10,110 nt of DNA from an uncultured Victivallales bacterium. Its GTDB lineage: Bacteria > Verrucomicrobiota > Lentisphaeria > Oligosphaerales > JAFGRS01. The translations under genes and the position numbers were made by a program. Every line of letters starts with the position of its first letter. Position 1 is the first letter of the stretch. The DNA lies in contig CAILKC010000475.1 of the NCBI GenBank assembly GCA_903834675.1, positions 1-10,110 of the forward strand, given 5' to 3'. Below are positions 1-6,461 of this stretch, one piece after another. The notes under the pieces were generated by a model. It had not been told where the DNA came from. It saw only the letters and a list, made by a program, of their open reading frames with translations, and did no database searches.

Positions 1-435
1 ATAGCCCAGATGGCCCCCCGTGGCCTGGAGTAAGACCAGGGGCTCCGCGCCGCAACGGGACGCGAGCGCAGGCACCATGCCAGCCTGCTTGGTTTCCGCT
101 TCGGCTGAGGACACTGTCCAATAAACAGGCCACGTAAAATGCTTGCCGCGGCGGACGAAGGGCGGAATGGGAAGCGCTTTGGGTCATACGAGGTTGCTGC
201 AAGTCTCCTACAAGCAAACCCCTACGGAGCTGACTTACGCCCGCAGCCGCCCCAGGGCTAGTTCAGGGTAACAGCCCCGGCCACGTCCCCTCTGGGCTTG
301 CCGCGGCGCCCCGCGCAGGCGATAGTTCCTTACGAAGTCACTCGCCGAGGTCAGGCTCTGCGCCGGGTCGTTCGACCGGGACACACCCAGCAAAAACGCC
401 GCCACCATGGACGCCACCTTGAGGAGCCACGCAGC
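1..435. other. Left-edge region without a recognisable gene
   Basis: No reading frame here looks like a known protein. The plus-strand frame of the next gene stays open back to a TTG at 298, but the added residues are Arg/Pro-rich, resemble nothing known, and there is a good ribosome binding site at the later ATG (436). A minus-strand frame (235-585) is mostly the Gly-Gly-Ser-Ala shadow of the 12-bp repeat. A small inverted repeat, GGCCTGG at 22-28 against CCAGG(G)GC at 36-43, could be the tail terminator of a gene left of the window, but it lacks a T-run. No convincing sigma-70 promoter was found; a TAAAAT at about 136-141 has no matching -35 box. Confidence 0.5.
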
Positions 436-438
436 ATG
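421..438 (+). promoter_or_regulatory. Ribosome binding site fixing the start at 436
   Basis: GAGGAG at 421-426 lies nine bases before ATG 436. This is the reason for choosing ATG 436 over the upstream in-frame TTG at 298. No other ATG or GTG occurs in frame between the 12-bp repeat and the hydrophobic signal segment, so the repeat must be translated if the protein is exported. Confidence 0.6.
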
Positions 439-1266
439 AAGACTGACACTCCCTCCCGCACTCCCTCCTGCACTCACTCCCGCACTCCCTCCCGCACTCC
501 CTCCTGCACTCCCTCCTGCACTCCCTCCCGCACTCCCTCCCGCACTCCCTCCCGCACTCCCTCCCGCACTCACACCCACCCCCATACCCTGTTCCTGATT
601 CTGACCCTGGCCGGCGCCCTCCCGCTGCTGGCCCAGACCGTGACGCTCGAGGTGCCCGCCAAGCGCGATGCCGTGCTGGGGACCGCCGCCGCGCCCGTAG
701 CCGCGCCCTTAGCGGCCGACATCCGCCAGACGAAGGAGATGGATGAGACCTCCCAGATCGCCTATCCGGCCCTGGCCGACGACCTGATCAACACCGGCTC
801 GCCGTACCTGGCCTCCGTCGTCCATGAGGACTACACCACGTTCCAAGCCTGCCGCATCGAGGCCCTCAACGACGGCGACCTGGGCCAGAACTCTGCCCAG
901 CCGGGCATCGCGTTTGACTTCGACGGCGCCTGGACCACCACGTTTAGGCTCGATACCGCCAAGGCACCCAAAGGCTATGAGATTCGCGAAATCCGCAGCC
1001 TCGCCGGCTGGCTCAAGCACCGAGCCAACCAGAAGTACGAGCTTGCCATCGCCAGCGTAGGCAAGCCGGATGTGTTCGTCTCCCTGGGCCTGGTCGAGTA
1101 TGCCCCGGACAGCACCTGCGCATCCCGGATCACGCTCAACAAGGAGAACGGCCCCCTGGCCACCGGCGTCGCGGCGCTGCGCTTCCGCTTCATGCCGCAA
1201 CGCGCCGGAGTGCAATCCGAGACCGCCTACCGCGAAATCGACGTGCTCGGCGCGCCCCTGCCCTGA
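436..1266 (+). CDS. Secreted protein with discoidin-like beta-sandwich and repeat-extended signal sequence
   Basis: A 276-residue protein of unknown function. Residues 5-44 are ten Thr-Pro-Ser-Arg/Cys tetrapeptides (the third reads Thr-His-Ser-Arg) encoded by a 12-bp tandem repeat. A His/Thr linker and a hydrophobic stretch (about 51-67, TLFLILTLAGALPLLAQ) follow and look like a signal peptide with an abnormally long N-region. Residues about 105-274 resemble a galactose-binding/discoidin-like sandwich seen in secreted proteins of Planctomycetota and Verrucomicrobiota: DDLINTGS (115-122), NDGDLG (145-150), YEIREIRSLAGW (181-192), a QKYEL strand (199-203), and the closing GVAALRFRF (244-252) and AYREIDVLG (264-272). 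No catalytic motif is visible, so binding to a glycan or cell-surface partner is inferred. The stop lies 11 bases before the SGNH hydrolase start, suggesting co-transcription. The repeated N-terminus is most unusual for an exported protein. Confidence 0.75.
   Translation: MKTDTPSRTPSCTHSRTPSRTPSCTPSCTPSRTPSRTPSRTPSRTHTHPHTLFLILTLAGALPLLAQTVTLEVPAKRDAVLGTAAAPVAAPLAADIRQTKEMDETSQIAYPALADDLINTGSPYLASVVHEDYTTFQACRIEALNDGDLGQNSAQPGIAFDFDGAWTTTFRLDTAKAPKGYEIREIRSLAGWLKHRANQKYELAIASVGKPDVFVSLGLVEYAPDSTCASRITLNKENGPLATGVAALRFRFMPQRAGVQSETAYREIDVLGAPLP
448..579 (+). repeat. 12-bp tandem repeat (ACTCCCTCCYGC) inside a coding region
   Basis: Ten 12-bp units run without interruption from 448 to 567, followed by a degenerate eleventh (ACTCACACCCAC, 568-579). 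Units end in CCCGC or CCTGC, giving Thr-Pro-Ser-Arg or Thr-Pro-Ser-Cys; the third has a C-to-A change (ACTCACTCCCGC). The unit length is a multiple of three, so gain or loss of copies would change protein length without shifting the frame. The plus strand is almost pure pyrimidine with few purines, which favours slippage and possibly non-B DNA. Confidence 0.95.
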
Positions 1267-1277
1267 ACCCTGACCCC

Positions 1278-2372
1278 ATGACCTCACCCTGGAAGACTCT
1301 CATGGCCGCTTTGACCCTGGCTCTCGCCTCTCCGCTCGCCACCACCGCCGCGCCACACGCGAAGGCCCCGGCGCCTGTCGTCCACACGGTTTGGCTCCGT
1401 GTCCCCGATGTGAACGGCTCCTACACCATCCCCTACATCCAGTCGTCGCCGGACCTGGAGATCAAGACGGCATTCACGGACCCTGCCGTGGTCGAGGCGA
1501 AAGTCGAGTTACTGCTGGGCAACGCGGCGCAAGGAGCTGTCGTTCATACCACTCCGGCGGCCCCGACGGCCCGCTTTCCCGCCCTGGTGCCGGCTGAGTA
1601 TGCCGTCAGGATCACAGGCCTGGATGCCGACGGCGCCGTGATCTCCGAGGACCGGCATGAACGCCTCGCCGTCGGTACGGTCATCGCCGCCCTCGGCGAC
1701 AGCATCACCGAGGGCTACCACAGCCAGTGGTTCTGGCGCGACAACCTGGACCTGACCCCAGCTGCCTTTCCGCCGGACGCCGTTTCCAAGGACCTGCGCA
1801 ACTATCCCCAGTACACGCCGACCACCTCGTATCACCGGCCCGAGGTCAACACCTTCGCCAGTTGGATGCCGCACCTGAACGACCTGCTGACGGAGGCGTG
1901 GCAACGACCGGTCTTCATCGCCAACGAGGGCTGGGGCGGCTTCACCACCGCCAACTATCTCAAGCTGATGCACGACCCCGCCTGGCAGGAACGCCTGCGG
2001 CTGCTGAAGCCAACCGTGTGGCTGCTCCATCTGGGCGTGAACGACGAGCGTTACAAGGTCAGCGCGGCCGATGTCGGCGCCAACCTCGCCGCCATGGTCG
2101 ACATCCTGATCAACGACTACGCCGCCATTCCGGCCCACATCTACATCAGTCGGCCCTGCTACGACTACGCGCCCGGCGCCGCGCCGATCCTGGAGGCCTA
2201 CATCCTGCAGATCGACCAGCTGATCGCAGCCAAGGGCATGAGCCACGGCCCGGACTTCTTCAAGGCCTACGCCGTCGACCAGGAGAAGCTCTACGGCGCC
2301 GATCCCGTGCATCCGAACCTGACCGGCATGAAGCTCATGGCCGAACTCTGGGCGGCGGCACTGACGCGCTGA
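1278..2372 (+). CDS. Exported SGNH/GDSL-family hydrolase (putative carbohydrate esterase)
   Basis: A 364-residue serine hydrolase predicted to remove ester groups such as acetyl from a carbohydrate outside the cytoplasm. Residues 1-25 form a signal peptide. Residues about 35-130 look like a small beta-sandwich that often precedes the catalytic domain in such enzymes. The SGNH blocks are all present: GDSITEG with nucleophile Ser142 (block I), a Gly in the NEGWGG stretch (216-221, block II), GVND with Asn255 (block III), and DPVHPN with the Asp342/His345 pair (block V). The enzyme should therefore be active. It starts 11 bases after the preceding stop and has no clear Shine-Dalgarno sequence, so translational coupling is likely. 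Family membership is secure; the substrate is not known. The convergent beta-helix gene next door makes a polysaccharide substrate plausible. Confidence 0.92.
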   Translation: MTSPWKTLMAALTLALASPLATTAAPHAKAPAPVVHTVWLRVPDVNGSYTIPYIQSSPDLEIKTAFTDPAVVEAKVELLLGNAAQGAVVHTTPAAPTARFPALVPAEYAVRITGLDADGAVISEDRHERLAVGTVIAALGDSITEGYHSQWFWRDNLDLTPAAFPPDAVSKDLRNYPQYTPTTSYHRPEVNTFASWMPHLNDLLTEAWQRPVFIANEGWGGFTTANYLKLMHDPAWQERLRLLKPTVWLLHLGVNDERYKVSAADVGANLAAMVDILINDYAAIPAHIYISRPCYDYAPGAAPILEAYILQIDQLIAAKGMSHGPDFFKAYAVDQEKLYGADPVHPNLTGMKLMAELWAAALTR

Positions 2373-2418
2373 GCGCTGCGCTGCTCCGAGCCCCAGGCAG
2401 CCGGCCTCGGCAATCACG

Positions 2419-2487
2419 GAGAAGCCGTGAAGACCTCGCCACCGACATCACGCCAGCCCTCCGGCGCTCTCGAGGTCACGGCTTCTC
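2419..2487. terminator. Inverted repeat between convergent genes, possible bidirectional terminator
   Basis: GAGAAGCCGTGA (2419-2430), a three-base bulge AGA and CCTCG (2434-2438) form the left arm. CGAGGTCACGGCTTCTC (2471-2487) is the exact reverse complement of the left arm without the bulge. This gives a 17-bp stem with a 32-base loop. It sits between the ends of the SGNH gene (2372) and the minus-strand beta-helix gene (2534), where a shared terminator is expected. There is no T-run on either side, so classic intrinsic termination is not shown; blocking of read-through or RNA 3'-end protection are alternatives. Confidence 0.55.
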
Positions 2488-2533
2488 GACCTGCCAGTTG
2501 GCCGCCAGGGCGGCGGCGGTCACCCTCTCCAGG

Positions 2534-4888
2534 TCACCGTTTTCGCCGCGACAAGGGGGATGGCTTGACCTGGTGCGGCGGCGCCGTAACTGCGGCTGCC
2601 TTCTCACTGGCGGGCTCAGCCACTAGCGGATGCTCGCGGGCGCCTTCGACCTCGATGATGGGCCAGGAAGCACGCAGGCCGTCCGCATACGGCCCAATCT
2701 TCTCCAGCGGAATCGGCTTGAACCCTAGCTTCAGAGCCGGTGACAAGGACCGCAACCGGTAGTCGTCACGACGCGGGTCGTGGAAGAGCGGGTCGGCCAC
2801 CCGCGAATGCGCGTCGCGCCCCAGCTTCTGCCAGGCGGCCCACTGGTCCTTGGGGTCCACCTCGGCAAGGCCAACGGTTACAGGCCCGCCAGCATTGAAC
2901 ACGCAGTTGTAGTCGAACTCGTTGTGGTCGAAGTTCACGGTGGACAGCCGGTAGAGCGGCGCCTTGGCGCTGTCGTAGCAGATGATATTGCGACGAAAGA
3001 CGTTATTGGCCATGATCTTGCCGTCTGGAAGAATCGCCTGTTCGGGGCCGGTGTCCAGGTGGCGCATCCCCTTCCAGGCAGGCTGATCCTTGACCATGTT
3101 GTAGCCCTCGATCATGGTCTTGAGATGATCGAGCCAGTGACGCGGCTCCTTCTCGGTCCAGCCCTGGTAATGCACCATGTCGTCGCGCCCACCCACCAGA
3201 ATGTTGTTCTCGATGATGTTGTCGCGCGCATTGTGCAGCATGACCAGTCCAGTCGGGCAGCGTACCACAAGGTTACCGATCACGTCCACCCCGCCGGCGT
3301 TGTCATCGAGGTACACCCCCCGGGCGAAGTACGGCGAGAGCCAGCGCCCGCGGCTGTCGCGCCCATAACCCAGGATGTCGTGGATATAGTTGTAGCGGAT
3401 GACGGTGCCGCGCGAGCTGATCCAATCACGCCCGCCGGTATACACCGCGCCGGTATCCTCGGTCTCCAGGCTCACGTGCCGAATCTCGTTGTACTCGAGC
3501 AGCAGATTGTTGCCACTGAACATGATGCCCATGCGCGGTCCATCGTGGATCAGGTTGTGCGTCGCCTTCAGCCCCACCCCGTTCATGTCGATGCCGACGC
3601 CCTGCTTGAACTCCTGCCCCACGTGATGGATGTAGTTGTTGTCTGCCACATTGTTGGCCGCGGTGAGGGTCTTGCGGTCGCCGCCGGCCAGCGTGATGCC
3701 ATGCCCGCCGGTGTCGTGAATGTCGCAGCCGACCACGCGGTTGTCGGTGCCACTGACGCTCACCGCCGAGAGCTCCCAGCCCCAGCGACCCACGGTGTTG
3801 CGGATGGTGCAGCCGGCGATGACGCAGTGGTCGCACCCCGCCAGCACCACGCCGTTCCCATTGCTGCCCTCAATGATGAAGCCCCGCAGCGTGACGTAGG
3901 CTGCCTTGTCCAGAGAAACAAGGGTCTCCAGTACCGGCATGGAAACACTGCCCACCCGCAACGGCGCCGGTGGCCAGAAATAGAGGGTGCTCGTCTCCGG
4001 ATCAACGTACCACTCCCCCGGCGCATCCAGCGCCTCAAAGACGTTGCGTACGTAGTAACGGTCGCCCGGCCGGATGGCATATGAACAGTCGGCCGCCAGC
4101 GTCACCGTCCGCGCCTCGCGGTCCACCGCGGCGATCGGAACGATGTTGTTCCACCAGTTGAAGCGCGGGAAGATGAAGACCTCGGCCTCGGTCGGGCGCG
4201 CCATCTTGGGCAAGTCGCCGGCCTTGTAGTGCAGCGTCCGCTTGTCATCGCCGGGCTGGTCCCCGTATAGGTCCACCAAGGTTCCATCCACGTAGCTCCA
4301 ACCGCCGCCATAGGGGTTCTGCGCGTCGAAGTTCGGGCTGCGGGCCAACGGCTGCCGCACGCCGTTGAAGAACAACTGCCGGAAAGCGATGCCCTTGAGG
4401 CCTTGGGCGCCGAGGTCGGCCTTGAGGATGCGTCCTTGGTGCGGCACCAAGCCGCTGATCGTGCGGCCGCCCAGCAGGATTGGCTTCTCGCGGCCGTAGG
4501 CGCGGTAAGTCACCGGAGCCTCGGTCGTGCCGGAATCCTGCGCCTCAAGCGTGAATGTCTGCGCCAGGGCGTAGGTCCCGCCGCGCACGGCCACCATAGT
4601 GCCGCCCCGCGGCAGGGCCCCAGCGTCTCTGAGCTTGCGGACCTCATCCCGAGCCCGTTCAAGCGTGGCAAATGGGCCGTCGGTCTGCTCAGCATTGGGG
4701 TCCGGCAGCCTGCCGGACCAGCCATCATTCCCACGAGTAGCCACGTAGCAGGCCGCCACGGTCTCGGGCGCCACCGCCGGCTCCGCGCCAGGCGCCGAGG
4801 TCGGACCGCGCCCGCCAAACCCCAACCCTGCCAGGACCGCCACGCCCGCCCACCACCTCCGAGACCTGCGTCGAGTTTCCATGCTCAT
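2534..4888 (-). CDS. Exported right-handed parallel beta-helix protein (putative polysaccharide-active enzyme, GH141-like)
   Basis: A 784-residue exported protein. The N-terminus RRRSRRWWAGVAVLAGLGFG is a basic, hydrophobic signal with a twin-Arg core (SRRWW) that could suit the Tat route; cleavage near residue 35 (APGA before EPA) is plausible. Residues 48-145 carry the module typical of this family: YVATRGNDGWSG, DGPFATLERARDEVR, VRGGTY and a DSGTTEAPVTYRAYG stretch. Residues about 320-570 are stacked beta-helix coils rich in Asn/Gly (ISGCxIRN-type turns, NNYIHHVG, YNEIRHV, YNYIHDI, NNILVGG). Conserved acidic sites, D478 in EDTGAVY and D528/D529 in VYLDDN, are candidate catalytic residues. 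The ADPLFHDPRRDDYRLRSLSPALKLGF tail motif spans 698-723 (key residues DP, DDYRL, SPA). GGAG at 4897-4894 supports ATG 4888; a second ATG at 4882 is possible. Lyase, epimerase or glycosidase activity cannot be decided from sequence. Confidence 0.88.
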   Translation of the reverse strand: MSMETRRRSRRWWAGVAVLAGLGFGGRGPTSAPGAEPAVAPETVAACYVATRGNDGWSGRLPDPNAEQTDGPFATLERARDEVRKLRDAGALPRGGTMVAVRGGTYALAQTFTLEAQDSGTTEAPVTYRAYGREKPILLGGRTISGLVPHQGRILKADLGAQGLKGIAFRQLFFNGVRQPLARSPNFDAQNPYGGGWSYVDGTLVDLYGDQPGDDKRTLHYKAGDLPKMARPTEAEVFIFPRFNWWNNIVPIAAVDREARTVTLAADCSYAIRPGDRYYVRNVFEALDAPGEWYVDPETSTLYFWPPAPLRVGSVSMPVLETLVSLDKAAYVTLRGFIIEGSNGNGVVLAGCDHCVIAGCTIRNTVGRWGWELSAVSVSGTDNRVVGCDIHDTGGHGITLAGGDRKTLTAANNVADNNYIHHVGQEFKQGVGIDMNGVGLKATHNLIHDGPRMGIMFSGNNLLLEYNEIRHVSLETEDTGAVYTGGRDWISSRGTVIRYNYIHDILGYGRDSRGRWLSPYFARGVYLDDNAGGVDVIGNLVVRCPTGLVMLHNARDNIIENNILVGGRDDMVHYQGWTEKEPRHWLDHLKTMIEGYNMVKDQPAWKGMRHLDTGPEQAILPDGKIMANNVFRRNIICYDSAKAPLYRLSTVNFDHNEFDYNCVFNAGGPVTVGLAEVDPKDQWAAWQKLGRDAHSRVADPLFHDPRRDDYRLRSLSPALKLGFKPIPLEKIGPYADGLRASWPIIEVEGAREHPLVAEPASEKAAAVTAPPHQVKPSPLSRRKR

Positions 4889-5078
4889 CGTCTCTCCGAG
4901 AACTTATCCACCGGCCGCGCCGGGGCGCCCAACCGGCGGGGCGCAACCGCACTCTCGCCCACCCCGACGACCCAGCACACGCAAGCCAAACGCCCAGATC
5001 CGAGGCCACCCGGGCCCGCACAACCCTTCACCACCGGCCTACTCTACCCTCTCCCTGCCGGAACACAGCTGTCACGGC

Positions 5079-5108
5079 CAGCATGGGTCCAGGTCTGTTT
5101 CAAGAAAC
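5079..5108. repeat. Palindrome pair, left copy (CAGCATGGGTCC + TGTTTCAAGAAAC)
   Basis: CAGCATGGGTCC (5079-5090) is followed after five bases by TGTTTCAAGAAAC (5096-5108), whose core GTTTC-AA-GAAAC is an inverted repeat. The second element is the exact reverse complement of GTTTCTTGAAACA at 5300-5312. Together they look like a paired protein-binding site or the ends of a small element. Confidence 0.6.
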
Positions 5109-5147
5109 GACCGCCGTCGTACCGCCGACCGTGAAAGCGGCGTCGAC

Positions 5148-5165
5148 GGGCCGCGGCCGCGGCCC
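5148..5165. repeat. Perfect 18-bp palindrome
   Basis: GGGCCGCGGCCGCGGCCC reads identically on both strands. It lies between the two GTTTC-N2-GAAAC copies. In a GC-rich genome short GC palindromes arise often, but 18 perfect bases is notable. Role unknown. Confidence 0.5.
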
Positions 5166-5299
5166 TCTGCCGCGCGCACTCCACCCCGCGCGTCGGCCAG
5201 GTGGACTGCGTGTGGCAAGGTCGCCGGCGGCGACCGCGACACCGCTTTGGCTTGACGCCTGTGTCCTGCCTGACGGCGGGTGTTGCGCCGCCCAGCCCG

Positions 5300-5328
5300 G
5301 TTTCTTGAAACAGCCCCAGCATGGGTCC
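5300..5328. repeat. Palindrome pair, right copy (GTTTCTTGAAACA + CAGCATGGGTCC)
   Basis: GTTTCTTGAAACA (5300-5312) is the reverse complement of the left copy's element, and CAGCATGGGTCC (5317-5328) repeats the left copy's 12-mer in the same orientation. The palindrome therefore is inverted between copies, while the 12-mer is direct. The copy lies about 180-200 bases upstream of the sigma-54 promoter, a distance suited to an activator site, or it may belong to the divergent gene. Confidence 0.6.
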
Positions 5329-5503
5329 GGAACTCACCCCCAACATGGCACATTAGTGTACTTATGCGAGTATCTATAGCCATTTCTGTACCTTAGCCCG
5401 ATCCCCCGCTCGCTCCAGGGAGGGTACAGGCCAACCCTCTCGCTGCTTTGCTGAAATTGCACCGCATTGCGAGAGAGTCTGTTGTGTATTCTTGATGAGA
5501 ACG

Positions 5504-5519
5504 TGGCACCGCGTTTGCG
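5504..5519 (+). promoter_or_regulatory. Sigma-54 (RpoN) promoter of the TorF-amt-P-II operon
   Basis: TGGCACCGCGTTTGCG contains TGGCAC (5504-5509) and TTGC (5515-5518), with the diagnostic GG and GC separated by exactly ten bases. This matches the sigma-54 consensus TGGCAC-N5-TTGC in all core positions. Transcription would begin near 5529-5530, leaving a leader of about 117 bases. The setting upstream of an ammonium channel and P-II gene is the classic use of RpoN with an NtrC-type activator. TGCACC at 5458-5463 resembles an NtrC half-site, but a full dyad was not found. Confidence 0.75.
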
Positions 5520-5529
5520 AAAGGGCTTC

Positions 5530-5646
5530 CCGTCGGCAACGGACAGGGGCCTCCATAGGCCTGGCCGGTAGAGCTGATGGCGGCGCCGGGCTCGGCCCGG
5601 AGTTGCGCCGGACAACCCCAGCCGAGGCAGGACAGGAGAAAGCAGG
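5530..5646 (+). promoter_or_regulatory. Structured 5' leader of the ammonium operon
   Basis: The predicted leader holds GGCCT-CCAT-AGGCC (about 5549-5562) and a nested hairpin in which GGCGC (about 5581-5586) faces GCGCC (about 5605-5609) and CGGGC faces GCCCG around the loop TCG. AGGAG (5634-5638) lies eight bases before ATG 5647. The folds are simple hairpins; no known riboswitch was recognised. Confidence 0.35.
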
Positions 5647-6426
5647 ATGAGTGAATCACTGGAGAGAAGCGTGGCCATCGTCGCCGCCGCCATGGCGCTA
5701 AGCGCCGGGGTCACGGTGGGAGTGGCCGCCGAGAAAACCCTTCCCGTGGACCTGAAGATCGGAGCCGACGCCGTAAGCAAGTACGTCTGGCGCGGTCAGC
5801 TTCTGACCGACGACCCCGTGTTCCAGCCCACGGCGACGGTGTCGTACAAGGGTCTGAGCCTCAACCTCTGGGGCTCTTTGGACATGACCGACATCCACGA
5901 GACCTCCGGGCACATCTGGCGCCTGCAGGAACTCGACTACACCCTCGCCTACGCCTACAGCCCCCTCGACGGCCTGGACCTGCAGGCCGGGGCCACCGCC
6001 TACACCTTTCCGGGCACCACCTTTGCGAGTACCACGGAAGTCTACGCCTCGGCGGCCCTGAGCAAGGTGCTCCTGGCGCCGACGCTGACGGTGTACCGGG
6101 ACATCGACGAAGCCGACAGCTGGTATGCAAACGCCGGGGTGAGTCACACCTTCGCGTTCACCGAAAAGCTTGGGCTGACCCTGGGGGCAGGTCTGGGCTG
6201 GGGCGACTCCCATTACCACGATTACTACTTTGGCGACCGCCGCAACAGCCTCTCCGATCTGCTGCTCTCCTCGAGCCTGAACTACGCCGTCAACCAGAAC
6301 CTGTCCCTGTCCCTTTACCTCAAGTACTCGGACATGGTCTGCGCCGGCATGCGCCAGGCGGCTCGGGGCACCTACGGCGACGCCGATGCGGTATTCGGGG
6401 GAGTAAACGCCACGCTGGCGTTCTGA
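5647..6426 (+). CDS. TorF-family putative porin (outer-membrane beta-barrel)
   Basis: A 259-residue protein with a signal peptide (residues 1-28, VAA before EK) followed by alternating hydrophobic/aromatic strands ending in a terminal Phe, as outer-membrane barrels do. The SKYVWRGQ motif (44-51) near the mature N-terminus is the hallmark of the TorF/Gcw_chp family, and the length is usual for it. Strands are visible at about 62-80, 95-118, 130-150, 159-185, 204-230 and 248-259. It is the first gene of the sigma-54 operon, 35 bases ahead of amt, so a role in letting ammonium or another small nitrogen compound cross the outer membrane is inferred. The family's transport substrate has not been firmly shown. 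ATG 5647 is supported by AGGAG eight bases upstream. Confidence 0.85.
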   Translation: MSESLERSVAIVAAAMALSAGVTVGVAAEKTLPVDLKIGADAVSKYVWRGQLLTDDPVFQPTATVSYKGLSLNLWGSLDMTDIHETSGHIWRLQELDYTLAYAYSPLDGLDLQAGATAYTFPGTTFASTTEVYASAALSKVLLAPTLTVYRDIDEADSWYANAGVSHTFAFTEKLGLTLGAGLGWGDSHYHDYYFGDRRNSLSDLLLSSSLNYAVNQNLSLSLYLKYSDMVCAGMRQAARGTYGDADAVFGGVNATLAF

Positions 6427-6461
6427 GACAAGAAGTAGACCACAACCCAGGAGACCCTGCG

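Larger units (their letters stand above)
4889..5646. other. Long divergent intergenic region with regulatory elements
   Basis: This 758-base stretch separates the minus-strand beta-helix gene from the plus-strand TorF gene. Short frames exist on both strands but none looks like a protein. It holds two GTTTC-N2-GAAAC palindromes, an 18-bp GC palindrome, a hairpin GGTCGCC (5219-5225)/GGCGACC (5229-5235) with loop GGC, an AT-richer island (about 5340-5400) that could carry promoters, a hairpin GAGGGT (5420-5425)/ACCCTC (5434-5439), and a sigma-54 promoter. The half nearest the beta-helix gene (4889-5078) shows nothing definite beyond that gene's ribosome binding site. Confidence 0.7.

Noticed and set aside
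298..435. N-terminal extension of the secreted protein to a TTG at 298
   Set aside because: The extra 46 residues are Arg-rich and unrelated to a signal peptide, and ATG 436 has a good Shine-Dalgarno sequence.
235..585. Minus-strand Gly-Gly-Ser-Ala repeat protein
   Set aside because: It is the antisense shadow of the 12-bp repeat in the secreted-protein gene and shows no family resemblance or ribosome binding site.
1509..2417. 302-residue minus-strand frame over the SGNH gene
   Set aside because: It overlaps the whole catalytic region of a clear hydrolase and shows no motif of its own.
2780..4084. 434-residue plus-strand frame within the beta-helix gene
   Set aside because: It is antisense to a well-supported gene, is Val/His/Ala-rich in a way typical of the complement of GC-rich coding DNA, and has no recognisable domain.
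5079..5328. Complete insertion sequence
   Set aside because: Only about 250 bases lie between the outer motifs and no transposase frame is present. A small nonautonomous element remains possible but unproven.
5340..5400. Sigma-70 promoter in the AT-richer island
   Set aside because: Sequences such as TATAGC or TATAGA occur on both strands but no -35 box lies at a suitable distance with a good match.
5458..5475. Full NtrC enhancer dyad upstream of the sigma-54 promoter
   Set aside because: TGCACC is present, but the matching GGTGCA half after five bases is not, so only a half-site can be claimed.
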